Of a DNA stretch of 10,723 nucleotides, positions 6,568 through 10,723 are shown one piece after another. Position 1 is the first letter of the stretch. Every line of letters begins with the position of its first letter. The notes below the pieces were generated by a model. The model was not told where the DNA came from. It searched no databases and saw nothing but the letters and a program-made list of their open reading frames with translations. Source of the stretch: JAKFDI01 sp044508835. Lineage in GTDB: Bacteria; Pseudomonadota; Gammaproteobacteria; Burkholderiales; Burkholderiaceae_C. The stretch spans positions 1-10,723 of the forward strand of contig JBIQHD010000059.1 of NCBI GenBank assembly GCA_044508835.1, read 5' to 3'. A program made the translations under genes and the position numbers.

Positions 6568-7659
6568 ATGCAAACCGCGATTCCCTGCCTGTTCATGCGC
6601 GGCGGCACGTCGCGCGGCCCGTTCTTCGACGAGGCCGACCTGCCCGCCGACGTCCCCACGCGCGACCGCGTGCTGCTGGCCGCGATGGGCTCGCCCGACA
6701 AGCGCCAGATCGACGGCCTGGGCGGCGCGCACCCGCTGACCAGCAAGGTCGGCATCGTGCGGCGCAGCACGACCGACGGCGTCGACCTCGACTTCCTGTT
6801 CGCCCAGCTCCAGCCCGACCGCGACACCGTCGACACCACGCCCAACTGCGGCAACATGCTCGCGGCGGTGGTGCCCTTCGCGCTGGAGACCGGCATGGTG
6901 AAGCCGCAGGGCGAGACCAGCACCTTCCGCGTGCTGACGCTCAACACCGACATGCAGTGCGACATCACCGTGCGCACGCCCGGCGGCGTGGTCGAGTACG
7001 AGGGCGATGCGCGCATCGACGGCGTGCCGGGCACCTCGGCGCCGATCACCATCAACTTCCTGGACACTGCGGGCTCGGTGTGCTCGGGCCTGCTGCCCAC
7101 CGGGAACGTGCGCGACACCATCGACGGCATCGAGGTGACCTGCATCGACAACGGCATGCCGCTGGTGATCTTCAAGGCCGCCGACGTGGGCCGCACCGGC
7201 TACGAGAGCGCGGCCGAGCTGAACGCCGACACCGAGCTGAAGGCGCGCATCGAGACGCTGCGCATCGCCTGCGGCCACGCCATGGGTCTCGGCGACGTGA
7301 CGGGCAAGAACTACCCGAAGATGACGCTGATCGCCCCGCCGAAGCACGGCGGCGCGCTCACCACCCGCAGCTTCATCCCGCACGTGTGCCACGACGCCAT
7401 CGGCGTGCTGGCTGCGGTGACGGTGGGCACGGCCTGCGTCATCGACGGCACGGTGTGCCAGGGCGTCGCCGTGATGCCCGGGGGCGAGGTCAAGAAGGTC
7501 TCGGTGGAGCACCCCACCGGCGAGTTCAGCGTGGAGCTGGCGCTCGACCCGGCGAATCCGCAGAACGTCACCCGCGCGGCCCTGCTGCGCACCGCCCGCC
7601 TGCTGATGCGCGGCGAGGCGATGGTTCCCGCATCTGTCTGGAAAGGAAAGAAGGCATGA
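6568..7659 (+). CDS. galD: 4-oxalomesaconate tautomerase (GalD/LigU/PmdU, PrpF family)
   Basis: This 363-residue PrpF-superfamily isomerase (diaminopimelate-epimerase-like double fold, cytoplasmic) converts 4-oxalomesaconate to the isomer used by the hydratase in protocatechuate/gallate 4,5-cleavage. The family N-terminus CLFMRGGTSRGPFF (7-20) is followed by SKVGIV with Lys60 and PNCGNM with Cys94. The 34-residue interval matches what I recall for the catalytic Lys66/Cys100 pair of LigU from Sphingobium SYK-6. A PrpF methylaconitate isomerase role is made unlikely by the neighbours: the hydratase and aldolase of the same pathway follow at once. The start at 6568 is chosen for GAGG at 6557-6560 with 7-nt spacing and for fit to the family N-terminus. 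The frame extends 24 codons upstream without family character. The stop overlaps the next gene as ATGA. Confidence 0.92.
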   Translation: MQTAIPCLFMRGGTSRGPFFDEADLPADVPTRDRVLLAAMGSPDKRQIDGLGGAHPLTSKVGIVRRSTTDGVDLDFLFAQLQPDRDTVDTTPNCGNMLAAVVPFALETGMVKPQGETSTFRVLTLNTDMQCDITVRTPGGVVEYEGDARIDGVPGTSAPITINFLDTAGSVCSGLLPTGNVRDTIDGIEVTCIDNGMPLVIFKAADVGRTGYESAAELNADTELKARIETLRIACGHAMGLGDVTGKNYPKMTLIAPPKHGGALTTRSFIPHVCHDAIGVLAAVTVGTACVIDGTVCQGVAVMPGGEVKKVSVEHPTGEFSVELALDPANPQNVTRAALLRTARLLMRGEAMVPASVWKGKKA

Positions 7660-8690
7660 GTCTCATCATCGACATCCACGGCCACTACACCACCGCGCCC
7701 AAGGCGCTGGAGGCGTGGCGCAACCGGCAGATCGCGGGCATCCAGGATCCGGCGGCCAGGCCCAAGGTCAGCGAGCTGTCGATCAGCGACGACGAGATCC
7801 GCGAGACGATCGAGACCAACCAGCTCAGGAAGATGCAGGAGCGCGGCAGCGACCTGACCATCTTCAGCCCGCGCGCGAGCTTCATGGCGCACCACATCGG
7901 CGACTTCGAGGTGTCGTCGACCTGGGCGGCGATCTGCAACGAGCTGTGCTTCCGCGTGAGCCAGCTCTTCCCCGACCACTTCATCCCGGCCGCGATGCTG
8001 CCGCAGTCGCCGGGCGTGGACCCCAAGACCTGCATCCCCGAGCTGGAGAAGTGCGTCAGGGACTACGGCAACGTCGCCATCAACCTGAACCCGGATCCCT
8101 CGGGCGGCCACTGGACCAGCCCGCCGCTGACCGACCGCCACTGGTACCCCATCTACGAGAAGATGGTCGAGTACGACATCCCGGCGATGGTCCACGTCAG
8201 CACGAGCTGCAACGCCTGCTTCCACACCACCGGCGCGCACTACATCAACGCCGACACCACCGCGGTGATGCAGCTCATCCAGGGCGACCTGTTCAAGGAC
8301 TTCCCGACGCTGAAGTTCGTCATCCCGCACGGCGGCGGCGCCGCGCCCTACCACTGGGGCCGCTACCGCGGCCTCGCGCAGGAGCTGAAGAAGCCGCTGC
8401 TGTCCGAGCACCTGCTGAAGAACGTCTTCTTCGACACCTGCGTGTACCACCAGCCCGGCATCGACCTGCTGACGACCGTGATCCCGGTCGACAACATCCT
8501 CTTCGCGAGCGAGATGATCGGCGCCGTGCGCGGCATCGATCCGGAAACCGGCAACTACTACGACGACACCAAGCGCTACATCGAGGCCTCGAAGATCCTG
8601 TCTGCCTCCGACAGGCACAAGGTGTACGAGGCGAACGCACGGCGTGTGTACCCGCGGCTGGACGCGGCCTTGAAAGCGAAAGGAAAGTAA
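7656..8690 (+). CDS. ligJ: 4-oxalomesaconate hydratase (LigJ/PmdE, amidohydrolase superfamily)
   Basis: This 344-residue cytoplasmic TIM-barrel metalloenzyme adds water to the tautomerised 4-oxalomesaconate to give 4-carboxy-4-hydroxy-2-oxoadipate. Metal and active-site residues stand out: His8 and His10 in DIHGHY, His180 in MVHVS, His225 in IPHGGG, and Glu286 in FASE. All are offset by two from the LigJ residues I recall (His6, His8, His178, His223, Glu284). Glu in place of the usual amidohydrolase Asp at the last position is a LigJ trait. This is the LigJ type, not the unrelated PIG-L-fold GalB hydratase of Pseudomonas. Its ATG overlaps the galD stop by 4 nt. A strong purine-rich ribosome binding site (GGAAAGGAAAGAAGG) lies in the end of galD. 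Confidence 0.94.
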   Translation: MSLIIDIHGHYTTAPKALEAWRNRQIAGIQDPAARPKVSELSISDDEIRETIETNQLRKMQERGSDLTIFSPRASFMAHHIGDFEVSSTWAAICNELCFRVSQLFPDHFIPAAMLPQSPGVDPKTCIPELEKCVRDYGNVAINLNPDPSGGHWTSPPLTDRHWYPIYEKMVEYDIPAMVHVSTSCNACFHTTGAHYINADTTAVMQLIQGDLFKDFPTLKFVIPHGGGAAPYHWGRYRGLAQELKKPLLSEHLLKNVFFDTCVYHQPGIDLLTTVIPVDNILFASEMIGAVRGIDPETGNYYDDTKRYIEASKILSASDRHKVYEANARRVYPRLDAALKAKGK

Positions 8691-8693
8691 GCC

Positions 8694-9389
8694 ATGAGCA
8701 CCCCGATGAACCAGCTGGGCATCGTCAAGCGCAACGTCCAGCGCACCGACAAGGCGGCGGTGGAGAAGCTGTCGCGCTTCGGCAGCGCCACCGTGCACGA
8801 GGCCATGGGCCGCGTCGGCCTGATGAAGCCCTACATGCGGCCCATCTACGCCGGCGCGCACGCCTGCGGCACGGCCGTCACCGTGCTGCTGCACCCGGGC
8901 GACAACTGGATGATGCACGTGGCCGCCGAGCAGATCCAGCCGGGCGACATCGTCATCGCCGCCGTCACCGCCGACTGCACCGACGGCTTCTTCGGCGACC
9001 TGCTGGCCACCAGCTTCCTCGCGCGCGGCGCCAAGGGCCTGGTCATCGACGCCGGCGTGCGCGACGTGCGCGACCTCACCGCGATGAAGTTCCCGGTGTG
9101 GAGCCGCGCCATCAGCGCCAAGGGCACGATCAAGGCGACGCTGGGCTCGGTGAACGTGCCGGTGGTGTGCGCCGGCGCCCTCGTGAACCCGGGCGACGTG
9201 GTGCTGGCCGACGACGACGGCGTGGTGGTCGTGCCCGCCGCCGTGGCGCAGCAGGCGGCCGACGCTGCCGAGGCGCGGGAGAACAACGAGACGGAGAAGC
9301 GGGCCAAGCTGGCGTCGGGCATCCTCGGGCTCGACATGTACAAGATGCGCGAGGGGCTGGAGAAGGCCGGGCTCAAGTACATCGACTGA
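8694..9389 (+). CDS. ligK: 4-carboxy-4-hydroxy-2-oxoadipate aldolase / oxaloacetate decarboxylase (LigK/PmdF, RraA-like)
   Basis: This 231-residue class II pyruvate aldolase of the RraA-like fold cleaves 4-carboxy-4-hydroxy-2-oxoadipate to pyruvate and oxaloacetate. Members usually also cleave 4-hydroxy-4-methyl-2-oxoglutarate and decarboxylate oxaloacetate. Active-site residues are all present at the numbering I recall from the Pseudomonas putida enzyme: Gly101-Asp102, Arg123-Asp124 in DAGVRDVRDL (metal and pyruvate binding), and Glu199 from the neighbouring subunit in ENNETEKR. These, and the length (LigK about 228), separate it from RraA ribonuclease regulators. It starts 3 nt after the ligJ stop with an AGGAAAG ribosome binding site at 8681-8687. 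Met5 is a possible alternative start. It ends the tightly coupled galD-ligJ-ligK block. Confidence 0.95.
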   Translation: MSTPMNQLGIVKRNVQRTDKAAVEKLSRFGSATVHEAMGRVGLMKPYMRPIYAGAHACGTAVTVLLHPGDNWMMHVAAEQIQPGDIVIAAVTADCTDGFFGDLLATSFLARGAKGLVIDAGVRDVRDLTAMKFPVWSRAISAKGTIKATLGSVNVPVVCAGALVNPGDVVLADDDGVVVVPAAVAQQAADAAEARENNETEKRAKLASGILGLDMYKMREGLEKAGLKYID

Positions 9390-9409
9390 GCGTGATGTGG
9401 CGCCGCTGC

Positions 9410-9486
9410 CCCTCACCCCAGCCCTCTCCCCAGAGGGGCGAGGGCGTCTTGTTCCCTCTCCCCCTGGGAGAGGGCTAGGGTGAGGG
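9410..9486. repeat. 77-bp intergenic inverted repeat inside the catabolic operon
   Basis: Outer arms 9410-9430 and 9466-9486 are 21 nt long and pair at 20 positions. Each half can also fold alone: 9422-9444 as CCCTC-CCCC / GGGG-GAGGG with one internal mismatch, and 9454-9474 as a perfect 9-bp CCCTCTCCC/GGGAGAGGG stem with a 3-nt loop. From memory, this CCCTCACCC...CCCTCTCCC family is widely dispersed between genes in proteobacterial genomes. It fills most of the 131-nt gap between ligK and the DUF1932 gene. It could stabilise or partly terminate the transcript. There is no U-tract after it. Confidence 0.75.
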
Positions 9487-9520
9487 CCCGCGGCCTCCCG
9501 ACCTTCCAAGGCATTCCAAG

Positions 9521-10447
9521 ATGAGCACCCCGCAAGACCCCCAAACCTGGCACATCGGCCTCGTCGGCTACGGCGAAGTCGGCCGCATCCTCGCCGAGGA
9601 CCTGCGCGCCCAGGGCGTGACGATCAGCGCCTACGACCTGAAGCTCGATGGCCCGCAGGCCGGCCCGCTGCGCGAGCACGCGGCGCGGCACGGCGTGGCG
9701 CTGGCCGCCTCGCATGCCGAACTGGCATCGCAGGCTGACTTCATCGTCTCCGCCGTCACCGCCAGCCAGGCCGTGCCGGTGGCCGAGGCCTGCGCGCCGG
9801 CGGTGAACCCAGGCGCCTTCTTCCTCGACTTCAACTCCGCCTCGCCCGGCGCCAAGCAGCGCGCGGCGAAGCTCGTCGACGCTGCGGGCGGGCGCTACGT
9901 CGAAGGCGCGGTGATGACCTCCATCCCGCCCTACCGCATCAAGGTGCCGCTGCTGCTGGGCGGCGCGAGCGCGGCCGAGCTGGCGCCGCTGCTCGGCACG
10001 CTCGGCTTCGACGCCAAGGTGGCGAGCGAGAGGCTGGGCGTGGCGTCCGCCACCAAGATGTGCCGCAGCGTGATGATCAAGGGCCTGGAGGCCATGGTCA
10101 TCGAGAGCTTCACCGCCGCCCGCGCCTACGGCGTGGAGGATGCCGTCATCGCCTCGCTGTACGAGACCTTCCCCGGCATCGACTGGGAGAAGCAGGGCGC
10201 CTACTTCTTCCAGCGGGTGATCGAGCACGGCCGCCGCCGCAGCGAGGAGGTGCGCGAGGTGGCCGAGACGGTGCGCGACACCGGCCTCGAGCCCTGGTCG
10301 GCCGCCGGCACGGCCGAGCGCCAGGCCTGGGTGGCCGACCTGGCCGACGAGGGCCTGTTCGGCGCCAGGGGCACGAAGGAATTCGCCCGCAGCGCCGACT
10401 GGCGAACCGAAGCCGACCGCATCCTGTCCAAGGCCGGGAAGGCCTGA
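9521..10447 (+). CDS. NAD(P)-dependent oxidoreductase, 6-phosphogluconate dehydrogenase-like with DUF1932-type C-terminus
   Basis: This 308-residue protein has an N-terminal Rossmann domain: GLVGYGEVG at 13-21 gives the GxGxxG dinucleotide motif (16-21). Asp39 at the end of the second strand favours NAD over NADP. DFNSASPG at 103-110 is the counterpart of the substrate-binding DxST motif of beta-hydroxyacid dehydrogenases. The helical C-terminal part contains SATKMCRSVMIKGLEAM, where Lys179 is in the place of the family's catalytic lysine. The usual Asn four residues later is Ser183. The C-terminal region resembles DUF1932. The substrate is not known to me. It is not LigC, the pathway's semialdehyde dehydrogenase, which belongs to the Gfo/Idh/MocA family. 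It sits between ligK and ligI on the same strand. The ATG at 9521 has AAGG at 9508-9511 as a fair ribosome binding site. A role on an acid intermediate or by-product of the pathway is inference. Confidence 0.85.
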   Translation: MSTPQDPQTWHIGLVGYGEVGRILAEDLRAQGVTISAYDLKLDGPQAGPLREHAARHGVALAASHAELASQADFIVSAVTASQAVPVAEACAPAVNPGAFFLDFNSASPGAKQRAAKLVDAAGGRYVEGAVMTSIPPYRIKVPLLLGGASAAELAPLLGTLGFDAKVASERLGVASATKMCRSVMIKGLEAMVIESFTAARAYGVEDAVIASLYETFPGIDWEKQGAYFFQRVIEHGRRRSEEVREVAETVRDTGLEPWSAAGTAERQAWVADLADEGLFGARGTKEFARSADWRTEADRILSKAGKA

Positions 10448-10473
10448 CCGACCCCTTCAACCGAGACCTCCCC

Positions 10474-10723
10474 ATGGAATTCCAGAAAACCCCCGGCTGG
10501 CTGGACTGGTACAGCGGCCCTTCCAAGCCGGCGTTCCAGGTGCCGCCGGGCAGCGTGGACGCGCATTGCCACGTGTTCGGCCCCGGCGCCGAGTTTCCCT
10601 ACGCGCCCGAGCGCAAGTACACGCCCTGCGACGCCTCGAAGGCGCAGCTCTTCGCCCTGCGCGACCACCTCGGCTTCGCGCGCAACGTGATCGTGCAGGC
10701 CACCTGCCACGGCGCCGACAACC
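10474..10723 (+). CDS. ligI: 2-pyrone-4,6-dicarboxylate hydrolase (LigI/PmdD), N-terminal part
   Basis: The first 83 codons are visible before the window ends; the full protein should be about 290-300 residues. It hydrolyses the lactone 2-pyrone-4,6-dicarboxylate to 4-oxalomesaconate, the substrate of the tautomerase and hydratase encoded upstream. DAHCHVFGP at 29-37 gives the amidohydrolase HxH pair His31/His33. Tyr49 and Thr77 fall at the exact positions I recall for substrate-contacting residues of Sphingobium LigI, an unusual metal-independent amidohydrolase. The N-terminal stretch GWLDWYSGPSKPAF is also typical. It starts 26 nt after the DUF1932 gene. The ribosome binding site is weak (GAGA region), suggesting coupling. 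Catalytic Asp248 and Arg124/Arg130 lie outside the window. Confidence 0.93.
   Translation, partial: MEFQKTPGWLDWYSGPSKPAFQVPPGSVDAHCHVFGPGAEFPYAPERKYTPCDASKAQLFALRDHLGFARNVIVQATCHGADN

Noticed and set aside
6348..7196. 282-codon minus-strand open frame antisense to galD
   Set aside because: It begins within galD and crosses the repeat region after fliE, with no plausible ribosome binding site and no domain.
9431..9486. Classical intrinsic terminator after ligK
   Set aside because: The stems are strong but no T-run follows on the plus strand. The element is better described as an intergenic repeat.
7311..9509. 732-codon minus-strand open frame opposite galD, ligJ and ligK
   Set aside because: It is antisense to three enzymes with intact active sites. 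The translation is His/Val/Arg/Gly-rich shadow sequence, and the start lies inside the intergenic repeat.
1..10723. CRISPR array, tRNA or rRNA genes, transposase, phage or defence genes
   Set aside because: No spaced direct repeats, no tRNA-like fold and no transposase or defence motifs were seen. All substantial space is occupied by flagellar and catabolic genes.

Overview
The window looks like chromosomal DNA of a high-GC betaproteobacterium, most likely a Burkholderiales member of the Comamonadaceae type (Variovorax, Ramlibacter, Acidovorax or Hydrogenophaga relatives). This rests on three things: very strong G/C preference at third codon positions in every real gene, a flagellar block ordered fliE | fliFGHIJK, and a protocatechuate 4,5-cleavage (lig/pmd-type) operon. 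The genus assignment is inference.

Left half (1-5846, minus strand): a tightly packed flagellar basal-body and export operon. Reading leftwards it is fliF (MS ring), fliG (rotor switch), fliH and fliI (export ATPase complex), fliJ (export chaperone/stalk), and the 5' part of fliK (hook-length ruler), which runs off the window edge. Junctions are short gaps or overlaps: 10 nt, 14-nt overlap, ATGA overlap, 40 nt, 4 nt. fliE (6055-6378, plus strand) is divergent. The 208-bp fliF/fliE intergenic region holds an 11-bp inverted repeat with a 20-bp spacer. A -10-like hexamer lies exactly 23 bp from each side of it, which suggests one shared bidirectional activator site of the FlhDC kind.

Junction (6379-6567): the convergence-free gap between fliE and the catabolic operon carries a strong hairpin-forming repeat just after the fliE stop. 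It also carries two short palindromes in front of the first catabolic gene.

Right half (6568-10723, plus strand): lower-pathway genes for protocatechuate (and gallate) 4,5-cleavage. They are 4-oxalomesaconate tautomerase (GalD/LigU/PmdU), 4-oxalomesaconate hydratase (LigJ/PmdE), 4-carboxy-4-hydroxy-2-oxoadipate aldolase (LigK/PmdF), an unassigned 6-phosphogluconate-dehydrogenase-like NAD-binding protein with a DUF1932-type C-terminus, and the start of 2-pyrone-4,6-dicarboxylate hydrolase (LigI/PmdD), cut by the window end. Together they turn 2-pyrone-4,6-dicarboxylate into pyruvate plus oxaloacetate: LigI opens the lactone, LigU isomerises, LigJ hydrates and LigK cleaves. The ring-opening dioxygenase (LigAB) and the semialdehyde dehydrogenase (LigC) are not in the window and may lie downstream. 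A dispersed-type inverted repeat sits inside the operon between the aldolase and the DUF1932 gene.

No defence system, insertion sequence, CRISPR array or tRNA is visible. The most interesting items are the symmetrical flagellar control region, the extra dehydrogenase embedded in a well-known pathway, and the palindrome in the leader of the catabolic operon.
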